A stretch of 64,000 nt of DNA from Gordonibacter sp. 28C (GTDB lineage: Bacteria; Actinomycetota; Coriobacteriia; Coriobacteriales; Eggerthellaceae): NCBI RefSeq assembly GCF_003339845.1, contig NZ_PPTR01000003.1, forward strand, positions 356,300 through 420,299, given 5' to 3'. Both the position numbers and the translations under genes were made by a program. Positions 1-7,806 of the stretch are shown here, piece after piece. Each line of letters begins with the position of its first letter. The first letter of the stretch is position 1. The notes beneath the pieces were generated by a model. It was not told the DNA's origin and made no database searches. It saw only the letters and a list, made by a program, of their open reading frames with translations.

Positions 1-138
1 CAGCGGCGCGGAGGCCGGCGTGGAGATGCACCCGTAGGCCACGCAGGACAGGCGCGGTCCGCTCTGGGTCACGATGCCCCAGCCCGTGTTCGCCAGCCCC
101 GGGTCGATGCCGAGTATCGTTCGTTCGGTGCGCGCCAT
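1..138 (-). CDS. ruvC: RuvC Holliday junction endonuclease, N-terminal part (cut by window edge)
   Basis: The 46 visible residues start [20 protein letters not shown]. The [11 protein letters not shown] motif is the RuvC first strand and carries the first catalytic Asp. RuvC resolves Holliday junctions with RuvAB. It lies downstream of yebC in the same direction, the usual yebC-ruvC order, but a terminator at 201-228 separates the two. The rest of the gene is outside the window. Confidence 0.93.
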   Translation of the reverse strand, partial: MARTERTILGIDPGLANTGWGIVTQSGPRLSCVAYGCISTPASAPL

Positions 139-200
139 CGTCCTCATTTCTTCGCAAACGAATGTTCGCTTGTATAGTATCACAAAACTGAGGGCCCACG

Positions 201-228
201 AAAAAAGACGCGCTCGAAAGCGCGTCTT
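201..228 (-). terminator. Intrinsic terminator after yebC
   Basis: A perfect 10-bp stem (205-214 with 219-228, arms AAGACGCGCT and AGCGCGTCTT) closes a CGAA tetraloop. On the minus strand it runs into six T at 201-206. It would end yebC transcription before ruvC. Confidence 0.9.
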
Positions 229-325
229 CTCTATTGTCTTTGCAAACTCGCCGCGTGCCGTTTGCCGAGCCCGCGAGCGCGATGCTCGACGGCGGCTTCA
301 GAAGCGCGGCGGAAGGGCGGGCCCG

Positions 326-1126
326 TTACTCGTCGAGCGCCTCGGCGATCTCGTCGGTGATGTCCATGACGTGGTAGACGTTCTGCAGGTCCTCGAGCTC
401 CTCGAGGTTGTCGATCAGGCGCATGACCTTCTTCGCATCGGACACGCTCACCTGGGTGGGCGTGGTGGGGATCATGGTGAGCTCGGCGCCCTTCGTCTCG
501 GTGCCGGCATCCTCGAGAGCCTTCTTCACGGCCATGAGGTCGGTGGGGCCGGTGTAGACGATCCACTCGTCCTCGGCGTCCTCGTAGTCGTCGCCGCCGG
601 CCTCGGCCACGGCGAGCATGAACTCCTCCTCGTCGGCCGCGGCGCCGTTCGGCTTCACGGGGTTCTTCTTGTCGCCGGTCTCGACCTCCTTGGGCACCAT
701 GATCTGGCCCTTGCGCTCGAACTGGAACGCCACGGAGCCGGACGTGCCCAAGCTGCCGCCCGCATGCGAGAACGCGCTGCGCACGTCGGCCGCGGTGCGG
801 TTGCGGTTGTCGGTCAGCGCCTCGCAGTACACGGCGATGCCGGCCGGGCCGTAGCCCTCGTAGACGACCGTCTCGTAGTTCGCGGCGTCCTTGCCGGAGC
901 CGAACGCCTTGTCGATGGCGGTTTTGATCTTGTCTTTAGGCAGGGAGTAGCCCTTGGCCTTCTCGATGGCGGCCGCAAGCGACGCGTTGTTCTCGGGGTT
1001 CGGGTCGCCGCCCTCCTTCGCCGCCACCGTGATGATGCGCGACAGCTTAGAGAACAAGGCGGAGCGCTTCGCGTCCTGCGCCGCCTTGCGGTGTTTCGTT
1101 GTAGCCCACTTTGAATGCCCAGACAT
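326..1126 (-). CDS. yebC: YebC/PmpR (TACO1) family protein
   Basis: The 266-aa protein opens MSGHSKWATTKHRKAAQDAK, the family signature, and keeps the NPENNASLAAAIEKAKGYSLPKD and YEGYGPAGIAV blocks. YebC proteins were annotated as transcription regulators; family work also ties them and TACO1 to relief of ribosome stalling. It is longer than the usual ~240 aa because of an acidic insert near residues 155-175. The start fits AGGGACCGCAT-ATG. It has its own extended -10 promoter and terminator, so it is probably monocistronic. Cytoplasmic. Confidence 0.95.
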   Translation of the reverse strand: MSGHSKWATTKHRKAAQDAKRSALFSKLSRIITVAAKEGGDPNPENNASLAAAIEKAKGYSLPKDKIKTAIDKAFGSGKDAANYETVVYEGYGPAGIAVYCEALTDNRNRTAADVRSAFSHAGGSLGTSGSVAFQFERKGQIMVPKEVETGDKKNPVKPNGAAADEEEFMLAVAEAGGDDYEDAEDEWIVYTGPTDLMAVKKALEDAGTETKGAELTMIPTTPTQVSVSDAKKVMRLIDNLEELEDLQNVYHVMDITDEIAEALDE

Positions 1127-1163
1127 ATGCGGTCCCTTCCAAATACAGCAATACCAACGGTGT

Positions 1164-1172
1164 ATTCTAGCA
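1164..1172 (-). promoter_or_regulatory. Extended -10 promoter of yebC (candidate)
   Basis: On the minus strand TGCTAGAAT has the TGn extended -10 form, about 40 nt upstream of the yebC start. No good -35 is visible. The same TGCTA-type extended -10 recurs at the nickel operon (31248-31256) and the Pip operon (46279-46287). Confidence 0.45.
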
Positions 1173-1280
1173 CACCCGTCAAACGCCCCGTTCCCTCATC
1201 TCACGGTCTTCAAAAAACGCAGGGGCGGGCGGAGACCCCCGTCGCCGCCCGGCGAGAGGCAACGAAGGGGCTGCGCGCGA

Positions 1281-1332
1281 ATGCTCCCGCATTGGACCGC
1301 CTCAGGGGGTAGGCGGCCCAATGCGGGAGCAT
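1281..1332. repeat. Long perfect palindrome (stem-loop)
   Basis: Arms 1281-1295 and 1318-1332 (15 bp, ATGCTCCCGCATTGG and its complement) and arms 1297-1302 and 1311-1316 (6 bp) are perfect, with one A/C mismatch between them and an 8-nt loop. No T-run follows on either strand. It may be an RNA-stabilising or REP-like unit. Confidence 0.75.
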
Positions 1333-1475
1333 CCTGTACGCGGATTGCGCGCGCCGCGGGATGCCGTCGGCAAGGGATGGAAACGCCCTGCCGCGGACGC
1401 GGCCCCGCCCCGCCGGCCTCCCGCTCCGTGCAGGGTCCCGGCGCACGGGGCCCTGCACAGGCTGCACGGAAAGGG

Positions 1476-2753
1476 CTAGATGTTCTGTGCGACCCCCTTG
1501 GCGTCGTACATCTTCACCAAGGCGTAGCAAACCGTGGCCACGAGCTGGGCACCGCACACCATGTAGGCCAAAGCGCCGAACTCGCCGGCGAACGCGTCGA
1601 TGAACATGCCGCCCAGCGGCGAGCCCAGCATCATGCCCAGGTCGACCGCCACGGTGAACATGGCAACCATCGAGGCGCCGGCGCGGGCATCGGGCACGGC
1701 CTGGGGACAGAGCGTCCACATGGCCGCGCAATAGCCCGACTCCACGACCGAGTACACCACCAGCATGATGATCGCGCCGGGTATGCCGGACACGCGGAAC
1801 ATGAGGAAGAACGCCACGGCCCAGATGAGCGAGTTGATGACCATGAACTTACGGCGCTTCGTGATGGCATTCAATATGAAACCGAAAACGATGCAGCCGA
1901 TGCATTCGATGAGGTACATCGCGCCGGTCATGTTGTTGGCCATGATGGCGTCGGCCGTGCCGGACGCCTGCCAGAACGGCGAGATCCAAGCGATGACCGT
2001 GGAGTTGGAGATGCCGAACGCGAAGCCGGCCAGGGCCATGATCCAGGCGTTCTTGTACTTGCAGGCGGCGAAGATGCTCACCTTGCCGCCGGTCTCGTCG
2101 TTGAGGTCGGCGTGGTTCTCGCCCGCAGGCGGCACCTTCACGAACAACGCGTAGATGACGATGGAGATGATCAGCAGCACGATGCCGACGATCCACAGGT
2201 TCTTCCACGCGTAGCCGAACGCGTCGCCGAAGGCGTTCGTGATGGGAATGCCGAAGAAGAACGAGGCGCAGATGCCCCACATCTGCCACGAGCTCCAGAT
2301 GCCCATGGGAGCGCCGCGCTTCTCGATGGGAAACCACATGGCGATCGCCGAGGGGGCGATGACGCCGATGAAGCCCAGGCCGAAGCCCTCGATGATGCGG
2401 GCGATGATGATGGCCGTGGCGCTGTCGGCGAACACGCCGATGACGCCGCCCACGACGGCGAACACGAGCGCCACCAGGCCGCCCACCTTGATGCCCCACT
2501 TCTTGATGATGGCCACCGCCGGGAAGGCCAGGAATATGCCCACCAGCGTGAACAGGCTCATGAGCCAGCCCGCCGTGGCGTTGTCGAGCGCCAGGTCGCG
2601 GGCGATCGAAGGAGCGGTGGGATCGGGCGAGGCCAAGACGCCGGTTACCTTGTACTGCGCGAAGGCCATCACGATACCGGCCAGGAACACCGAGAGCATG
2701 ACCACCCAAGCTCCCTTCGGCGTTTTCGCCTTTCCCTTGCTATCTTCTACCAT
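1476..2753 (-). CDS. MFS transporter at the end of molybdoenzyme operon 1
   Basis: The 425-aa protein has about 12 hydrophobic segments starting at GAWVVMLSVFLAGIVMAFAQY and an MFS loop (PAVAIIKKWGIKVGG) between helices 2 and 3. The start at 2753 is chosen for the GAGAGGGGTTGAA-ATG ribosome site; a longer frame upstream is low-complexity. It is the last gene of the run that starts with the molybdopterin enzyme at 6196, so it may carry the enzyme's substrate or product. A second MFS gene (54997-56319) has the same role beside the other molybdoenzyme. Substrate unknown; inner membrane. Confidence 0.88.
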   Translation of the reverse strand: MVEDSKGKAKTPKGAWVVMLSVFLAGIVMAFAQYKVTGVLASPDPTAPSIARDLALDNATAGWLMSLFTLVGIFLAFPAVAIIKKWGIKVGGLVALVFAVVGGVIGVFADSATAIIIARIIEGFGLGFIGVIAPSAIAMWFPIEKRGAPMGIWSSWQMWGICASFFFGIPITNAFGDAFGYAWKNLWIVGIVLLIISIVIYALFVKVPPAGENHADLNDETGGKVSIFAACKYKNAWIMALAGFAFGISNSTVIAWISPFWQASGTADAIMANNMTGAMYLIECIGCIVFGFILNAITKRRKFMVINSLIWAVAFFLMFRVSGIPGAIIMLVVYSVVESGYCAAMWTLCPQAVPDARAGASMVAMFTVAVDLGMMLGSPLGGMFIDAFAGEFGALAYMVCGAQLVATVCYALVKMYDAKGVAQNI

Positions 2754-2911
2754 TTCAACCCCTCTCAAGTGAATGGCAGACGCACGCGTCCGCGCGCCGC
2801 CGGCTCGCGGCGGGCGAAGTCCTTCGTGTGCGGGATACAGCGGCATCTGCCACTTTGACGGATCGCGGTGCGGGCCCGGCTCCCCCCTGGAGCCCGCGCC
2901 GCCCTAAAAAA

Positions 2912-3136
2912 CTACTTCGGCGCGCCCGGAGCCTTCGGAGCGCCGGGCGCTTGGGGCGCCCCCGGCGCCTTGGGCGCGCCCGGAGCCCCCGACGGAGCGC
3001 CTGCGGCGGAGATCTCGGGCATGTCCCCCTTGCAATGCGGGCACTTCTTCAGCACCACGCCGCCCATGATGGGCACCTTCTCGCCGCAATGCGGGCATAC
3101 GGGCACCGATTCTGCCGCTGCTGGTCTGAAACACAT
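2912..3136 (-). CDS. MCFRP-type small zinc-ribbon protein
   Basis: A 74-aa protein that begins MCFRPAAAE, then has CPHCGEK at about residues 14-20 and CPHCKGD at about 32-38, a two-knuckle zinc-ribbon pattern. The tail is about 35 residues of GAPKAP/GAPQAP repeats. ATG 3136 is preferred over GTG 3142 because GAAAGGA lies 7 nt before it and because the paralogue at 59618-59821 also begins MCFRP. It sits between the 72-aa gene and the MFS gene of operon 1. The function is unknown; a metal-binding scaffold, chaperone or electron-transfer helper for the molybdoenzyme is an inference. Confidence 0.82.
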   Translation of the reverse strand: MCFRPAAAESVPVCPHCGEKVPIMGGVVLKKCPHCKGDMPEISAAGAPSGAPGAPKAPGAPQAPGAPKAPGAPK

Positions 3137-3201
3137 ACGCACATCCTTTCACGGGCCGGGCCGAAAGCGCGATGGCCCGGCCTCACCTAGACGACACCTG
3201 C

Positions 3202-3420
3202 CTACCAGGCGAACCCGTTCTCGCCGCGACCGGGCTTGGGCTTCACCTCGTTGCCGAGCTTGATCAACCCGAGGCCGTAAGGCTCGGACTGGCCGGCTTC
3301 CTTCTTCGTCAGGCCCACGCTGGCGAGGATGTCCTCGTAGGACTCGCCGCCGGCCAGACGGCCGTTAAAGTACTCGATGCGCTCTTGCATCGACATGTTG
3401 AAAATAGCGTCGCGATCCAT
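3202..3420 (-). CDS. 72-aa protein of molybdoenzyme operon 1, unknown function
   Basis: I do not recognise the family. It starts MDRDAIFNMSMQERIEYFNG, has a central helix-turn-helix-like stretch (GGESYEDILASVGLTKKEAG) and a basic, Gly/Pro-rich end. AAGGGGG lies 6 nt before the ATG. The gene is 61 nt past the 4Fe-4S gene and 65 nt before the MCFRP gene, all on one strand, so it is very probably part of the operon. No cysteines, no membrane segment. It could be a small partner or regulator of the enzyme. Confidence 0.75.
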   Translation of the reverse strand: MDRDAIFNMSMQERIEYFNGRLAGGESYEDILASVGLTKKEAGQSEPYGLGLIKLGNEVKPKPGRGENGFAW

Positions 3421-3481
3421 GTGATACCCCCTTGGTCTGAAGTGGGGCTGCGCCCGTTTTTCAGGCGCAGCCGGGCAACTG

Positions 3482-3841
3482 CTAGTGAACCTTGAAGATG
3501 GCGACCTTCTCGCCCAGACCGGCGGCCTTCTTGGCGAGTTCGTCGAGCGGGCCGTAGTCCATGCAGAACGTCAGGCAGTGCTTCACGCACATCGGCTTCT
3601 TGCCGGCGTCGAGACGGCTGGCGCACAGGTCGCAGCGGTCCGTGGGCACGGGGATGTAGTCCCAGTCCCAACCGTCCTCCATCGTGGCGTCGTCTTTCTT
3701 CCACGGGCCCTTCTCGAAGACCTTGATGCCGTACTGGTCGGCGGCGAGGCCCTTCTCTTCCTGACAGGCGACCACGCACGAGCCGCAGTTGTCGCAGTAC
3801 TTGTAATCGATCAGAAGACCGTAGTTGCTGTAATCAGCCAT
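3482..3841 (-). CDS. 4Fe-4S small subunit for molybdoenzyme 1
   Basis: A 119-aa ferredoxin-like protein with CDNCGSCVVAC near residues 16-26 and CDLCASRLDAGKKPMCVKHC near 70-90, enough for about two 4Fe-4S clusters. It is shorter than DmsB-type subunits, which carry four. ATG 3841 is chosen because AAAGGGG lies about 8 nt upstream; the GTG at 3850 falls inside that site. The stop of the large subunit is 15 nt upstream. Likely passes electrons to or from the large subunit. No signal peptide or membrane anchor. Confidence 0.88.
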   Translation of the reverse strand: MADYSNYGLLIDYKYCDNCGSCVVACQEEKGLAADQYGIKVFEKGPWKKDDATMEDGWDWDYIPVPTDRCDLCASRLDAGKKPMCVKHCLTFCMDYGPLDELAKKAAGLGEKVAIFKVH

Positions 3842-3856
3842 CTTTCCCACCCCTTT

Positions 3857-6196
3857 CTAGTAAATGCGGCCGTGGTTCTCGATGAGAACCGGGGGAACCT
3901 GCTTGTAGTTCTCCTCGTTCTGGTCCTCCAGGCTGGCGACCTTGCGGATGTTGGCCATGATGCCCTTCGCCGGGCAGCCGAAGCCGAGGTTGCCGACGTT
4001 GAAGTGGGGAACGAGCAGGTTGAAGTTCGACTTGAACACGCCGTAGAGGTTCGGGGCGTCGCCGTCCTCCTCGGGGAACCACCAACCGTGCTGGCAGTGG
4101 ATGGTGCGCTCATCGATCGTCGGGGTGACGCGGGCGCGCCAGTTGCCCTTGCCGAACATGTTGTACACCTGCACCCAGTCGCCGCTCTGAATACCGTACT
4201 TGGCGGCGGTGACGGGGTTGATCTCGACCTCCGGATCGGGGTTCAGCGCGCGCAGCTTGGCGATCTGGCGATGTTCGGAGTGGAAGAACGCGGACACGCG
4301 GGCGCCGGAGGTGGCCATGAGCGGGTACTCCTCGGCCAGCTCGGGCTTGGACACCTGGGAGTACGTGGGCTCCTCGTAGTACGGCATGGGATCCTCGCCC
4401 CAGGCGTCGTAGAGCACCGAGTAGAGTTCGAACTTGCCGGAGACGGTGTTGAAGCCGGGCTCGCCGTCGTTGCGGAGCATGCCCTTCTCGTACTTGCGAT
4501 AGGTCATCGGCGGGAAGTACACGCCCATTTCCTTGAACTCGTCCCACGTGAACGGCAGCAGCGGCTCGTCGTCGAGCTGCTCGTCCAGCCACTCCGTGAC
4601 GTCGTTGTACTTGGACCAGTTGGCATGCGGCGTGACGCGGCGACCCACCTCGTAGCAGATCTCGAGGTCGGACTTCGTGTCGCCCGTGCTGAACGCCTTG
4701 GCCATGCAGCCCAGCCACACGTTGTTCGACATGTAGTACGGGATGACGAAACCGTCATGCTCGGCGAACGTGCTCATGGGAAGGAACAGGTCGGCCAAAC
4801 CCTCGATGGTGGGGTTCATGTACAGATCGCTTGCGACCGTGAACTCCATGGGCAGAAGCGCCTTGTACCAGCGCTGGTTCTGATCGGAGCAGGTGGCGGA
4901 CACGAAGTTGGAGGAGTTGATCCAAGCCATCTTCGGGGCGTAGGGGATGCCCGTCTCGAGCGTCTCGAGCGTCTCGTCCGGATGGGTGGACGCCATGGTC
5001 GCGGCGAACGCCGGCCACTTGTCCACGCCGATGCGCTTCTCCCAGATCTCGTCGGACAGGTACTGGCGGGAGTCGGTGCACCAGTGGCCCAGGCGCACGG
5101 AGGGATCGCCCACCGTCAGGCCGCCGGGCACGTCGATGTTGCCGGTGATGGCCATGATGGACAGGATGGCGTGGCCGGCCTGCACGCCGTTCTTGTTCTG
5201 GTCGATGGCCAGGCCCCACAGGATGCACATGGGGTGCGCGTTCGCCATGACGCGGGCGGCGGTGCGGATCTCCTCGGCAGGGACCCACGTCTGCTTCTCC
5301 ACGAGCTCCAGGGGGTACTCGTTCACGCGCTCGGCCAGCTCGTCGAAGCCGTAGCACCAGTTATCGACGAAGTCGTGGTCGTAGAGGTCCTCGTTGATGA
5401 TGACGTTCAGGATGCCGAGCGCCAGCGAGGCGTCGGTGCCGGGCTTCAGCTGCAGGGTCATGTTGCCCTTGCGGGAGCCGAGCCAGGTGACGCGCGGGTC
5501 GATGCAGATGATCTTCGTGCCGCGCTTCATCATGTCGATGAGCGAGTGGCCGAAGAAGCCGTCGCCGTTGGACCAGAGGGGCATCTTGCCCCAGCACACG
5601 GCCACCTCGGTGAGCTCGTACTCCGGGTTGTCCATGCGGTCGGGGAAGTAGCCCGTGTCGATCTCGGGATAGCCGGCGCCCAGGATGTAGTCGGCCACGG
5701 AGGAACGCGGGCCGTAGCAGGACCAGCCGGACTGCGCGTAGCACAGGTTCGGGGTGTTCAGCACCGAGAAGGCCACCGGGTAGTAGAACATGCACGCTTC
5801 GCGGCCGGTGCCGCCGTACACGACGATGGCCTCGCGCCCGTACTTCTGCTCGATGTCGGCGACCTTCTCCTGGATGATCTCGTAGGCTTCGTCCCACGTG
5901 ATCTGCTCCCAGGCGTCGGACTGGCCGCGCTTCGCGGGGTCGCGCTTCATCGGGTGGACGATGCGCTTGGGATCGTAGGTGTAGTCTTTCAGGGCCAGGC
6001 ACCGGGGGCACAGGCGGCCCTGCGTGATCGGGTGGGTCTCGTCGCCCTCCACGTGGACGAGCTTGCCGTCCTTCACGTGCAGCTCGACACCGCATCCAAC
6101 CGGGTGGTCTCCCGGAGGGGACCAAGCACAGGTCCTGAAGATAGTCGAGCCATCAGGCTGCGGCGTTTGCCACTCATGGTCAAACTGCTTCTCCAT
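3857..6196 (-). CDS. Molybdopterin (bis-MGD) oxidoreductase, large subunit, operon 1
   Basis: A 779-aa member of the DMSO reductase superfamily. The N-terminus has an unusual Cys pattern: C23, C35, C63 and C66 within CAWSPPGDHPVGCG and HPITQGRLCPRC. Later blocks (WEQITWDEAYEII, ILNVIINEDLYDHDFVDNWC, the C-terminal MopB-binding region) match the family, and the stretch around residues 270-310 resembles acetylene hydratase as I recall it. There is no TAT signal, so it is probably cytoplasmic. GAGGAG precedes ATG 6196. It heads the run to the 4Fe-4S, 72-aa, MCFRP and MFS genes. Substrate not determinable; an oxyanion, aromatic or C-O reaction all remain open. Confidence 0.9.
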   Translation of the reverse strand: MEKQFDHEWQTPQPDGSTIFRTCAWSPPGDHPVGCGVELHVKDGKLVHVEGDETHPITQGRLCPRCLALKDYTYDPKRIVHPMKRDPAKRGQSDAWEQITWDEAYEIIQEKVADIEQKYGREAIVVYGGTGREACMFYYPVAFSVLNTPNLCYAQSGWSCYGPRSSVADYILGAGYPEIDTGYFPDRMDNPEYELTEVAVCWGKMPLWSNGDGFFGHSLIDMMKRGTKIICIDPRVTWLGSRKGNMTLQLKPGTDASLALGILNVIINEDLYDHDFVDNWCYGFDELAERVNEYPLELVEKQTWVPAEEIRTAARVMANAHPMCILWGLAIDQNKNGVQAGHAILSIMAITGNIDVPGGLTVGDPSVRLGHWCTDSRQYLSDEIWEKRIGVDKWPAFAATMASTHPDETLETLETGIPYAPKMAWINSSNFVSATCSDQNQRWYKALLPMEFTVASDLYMNPTIEGLADLFLPMSTFAEHDGFVIPYYMSNNVWLGCMAKAFSTGDTKSDLEICYEVGRRVTPHANWSKYNDVTEWLDEQLDDEPLLPFTWDEFKEMGVYFPPMTYRKYEKGMLRNDGEPGFNTVSGKFELYSVLYDAWGEDPMPYYEEPTYSQVSKPELAEEYPLMATSGARVSAFFHSEHRQIAKLRALNPDPEVEINPVTAAKYGIQSGDWVQVYNMFGKGNWRARVTPTIDERTIHCQHGWWFPEEDGDAPNLYGVFKSNFNLLVPHFNVGNLGFGCPAKGIMANIRKVASLEDQNEENYKQVPPVLIENHGRIY

Positions 6197-6331
6197 CTCA
6201 CACTCCTCTTCCTCGTCATTCCCTCCATGCGGTCATCCGCATGCTTTCGGCCCTGATCGTCCGGGTCGATTTCGCTCACCATATACTGCTGGGCGTCGTT
6301 TACCCATCAAGTAAAAAGTAGTAATTTATCT

Positions 6332-6367
6332 GGTCATACCCTTGTCTAAAACCGCTGGTATGAGACC
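6332..6367. promoter_or_regulatory. Interrupted palindrome, candidate operator of molybdoenzyme operon 1
   Basis: GGTCATACC (6332-6340) faces GGTATGAGACC (6357-6367). The CATACC/GGTATG core is exact; the right arm has two extra bases. It lies about 135-170 nt before ATG 6196, next to an A+T-rich stretch. The regulator is not known; the membrane LuxR protein encoded from 8505 is the nearest candidate. Confidence 0.35.
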
Positions 6368-6499
6368 GGTGCGGCGCTTTCGGGCCGTGGCCTCCCCGTA
6401 GGGGCGGGGCTTGCACCGCCCCTCAACAAGGCGCGCCCTCGCAGGTCGAGCGGGCGGCCGCCGGGGACGCGATGGGGCGGCACGGCGTGTGTGGGCATG

Positions 6500-6536
6500 A
6501 AAAAGAGCCGAAGCCCGCTGTGGGCTCCGGCTCTTT
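6500..6536 (-). terminator. Intrinsic terminator after the trigger-factor-like gene
   Basis: AAAGAGCCG (6502-6510) pairs with CGGCTCTTT (6528-6536); inside, AGCCC pairs with GGGCT around a GCTGT loop, with one mismatch. A-tracts and T-tracts on both sides allow function on either strand; on the minus strand it separates the 6587-7726 gene from molybdoenzyme operon 1. Confidence 0.85.
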
Positions 6537-6586
6537 ACAAACGGTGCGGGGCGAAGCGCCCCGAAGGCGGAAGGGAGGCCGCCGGC

Positions 6587-7726
6587 TCACCGCATGGGCA
6601 CCAGGGGCGGCTTCAACATGGGGTCGGACGTCGCGTGGGCGCGAACCATCTGCTGCTTGCGGTACTTCGCCTCGATCTCGTGCTTGAAGCCCTTGTCCTC
6701 CGCCCCGTCGGGGGTCAGGAAGAGCGCGTCGCGGGTGACGATCTCGGCTACTTTCGCACGCAGCGCCAGATCCTTGAACGTGTCGATGCGGCCCGACTGC
6801 TCGGCCTCCACCCGGGCCTCGTACGTCCTTTCGGGCGTGGGCTCGCCGAACATGAAGTCGATGTCGTCGTCGTTGAGTTCGATGCCGAAGCGAGTGGCCC
6901 ACGAGGCGAGCGCTATGTCCTGCGTCACGCGGTCGCGGGCGTCCCGGTCGATCTGCTCGGCGAAGGCGACGTCGTCGAGCCCCTGGATGGCCAGGTACGC
7001 CGCGCGGTCCAGCTCGTACTGCTCGAGGAAGCGGTCGAACTCGCGCATCATCTGCTTGGTCACCTGGCTCACGACCTCGGCGGGAAGCTCCCCCTTGAGG
7101 CGTTTCCCGATCTCGCCCATGACGAGGTACTCGACGTTGTTGGCGTATTCGCGGCGACGCTCTTTGAGCAGCCTGCTCGCGGTCTTCTCGCGGAACTCGT
7201 CCACCGTGTTGGAAAGGGCGATGTTCTTCGCCACCCACGCGTCGGTGATCTCGGGCGTGACGAACCGGCGAAGCGCCAGCACCTCCATCCGGGCCACCAG
7301 CTCCACCGTCTCGGGCTCGCCCGCCTCGCCCGCGCCGCAACCGCCGTCGGCCGGCGCCTCTCGCTCGGAGGCGACCTGGGAGTAGTCGACGTACGGGAAC
7401 CGCGCCTCCACGACGTCGCCCACCTCGTGCCCCAGCAGGGCGACCTCGGCCTCCTCGGGCAGCGACCCCACGCCGAGCTGCACGTCCACGTTGTCGTGGG
7501 TCAGCCCGGGAAACGGGTTGTCCCCCTCCATGGTCTTGATGTTCATGAGAACCAGGTCGTCCGCGCGCACGGGATGCGGGTCGACGGTGACGTTGGTGGC
7601 GTGCCGGGCGGCGATGCGCTCCATCTCCGCAGCCACGTCCTGCTCCGACACCGTGAAATCCGGCAGCGTCAGCGTCACTCGATCGTAGGAGCGCAGCTCG
7701 TAGTCTCCGTACTTTTCCTGAATCAT
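6587..7726 (-). CDS. Trigger-factor-like FKBP-type prolyl isomerase/chaperone
   Basis: A 379-aa protein. A FKBP-type PPIase-like segment (FPGLTHDNVDVQLGVGSLPEEAEVALLGHEVGDVVEARF, about residues 75-115) is followed by a long helical part like the C-terminal arm of trigger factor. It lacks the N-terminal ribosome-docking domain and is shorter than the usual ~430 aa, so it is more likely a paralogue than the housekeeping tig. GAGGAAGGG precedes ATG 7726. The Cys-rich gene lies 80 nt upstream on the same strand; the molybdoenzyme operon lies downstream beyond a terminator. A role in folding cofactor enzymes is only an inference. Confidence 0.75.
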   Translation of the reverse strand: MIQEKYGDYELRSYDRVTLTLPDFTVSEQDVAAEMERIAARHATNVTVDPHPVRADDLVLMNIKTMEGDNPFPGLTHDNVDVQLGVGSLPEEAEVALLGHEVGDVVEARFPYVDYSQVASEREAPADGGCGAGEAGEPETVELVARMEVLALRRFVTPEITDAWVAKNIALSNTVDEFREKTASRLLKERRREYANNVEYLVMGEIGKRLKGELPAEVVSQVTKQMMREFDRFLEQYELDRAAYLAIQGLDDVAFAEQIDRDARDRVTQDIALASWATRFGIELNDDDIDFMFGEPTPERTYEARVEAEQSGRIDTFKDLALRAKVAEIVTRDALFLTPDGAEDKGFKHEIEAKYRKQQMVRAHATSDPMLKPPLVPMR

Positions 7727-7806
7727 AGCCCTTCCTCTCCTCGACGAAAAACGGTTTTTTCGAACCTTCAGAGCCGATGCAAGCCGGCACCGGCCCGATC
7801 GAGGCG

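Larger units (their letters stand above)
1127..1475. other. Gene-free stretch between yebC and the MFS gene
   Basis: It holds the yebC promoter, a long perfect hairpin at 1281-1332, and a second hairpin just past the MFS stop (GTGCAGGG at 1428-1435 with CCCTGCAC at 1451-1458). Neither hairpin is followed by a T-run, so termination is uncertain. I see no credible gene. Confidence 0.7.
6197..6586. other. Control region upstream of molybdoenzyme operon 1
   Basis: This holds the operon leader, an interrupted palindrome (6332-6367), a short GC palindrome TCCCC-GTA-GGGG at 6393-6404 and the terminator of the upstream gene (6500-6536). The part at 6300-6350 is A+T-rich against the background, as expected for a promoter. 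No gene seen. Confidence 0.6.

Noticed and set aside
2912..3142. Start of the MCFRP gene at GTG 3142 (MRMCFRP)
   Set aside because: The ribosome site and the second copy both support ATG 3136.
3485..6256. A 900-codon open frame on the plus strand, and similar long frames opposite or beside other genes (8484-10025, 11603-14698, 56364-59462)
   Set aside because: They are shadows of GC-rich genes: biased amino acid content (Arg, Ala, Gly, His), no ribosome site, no domain, fully overlapped by strong genes.
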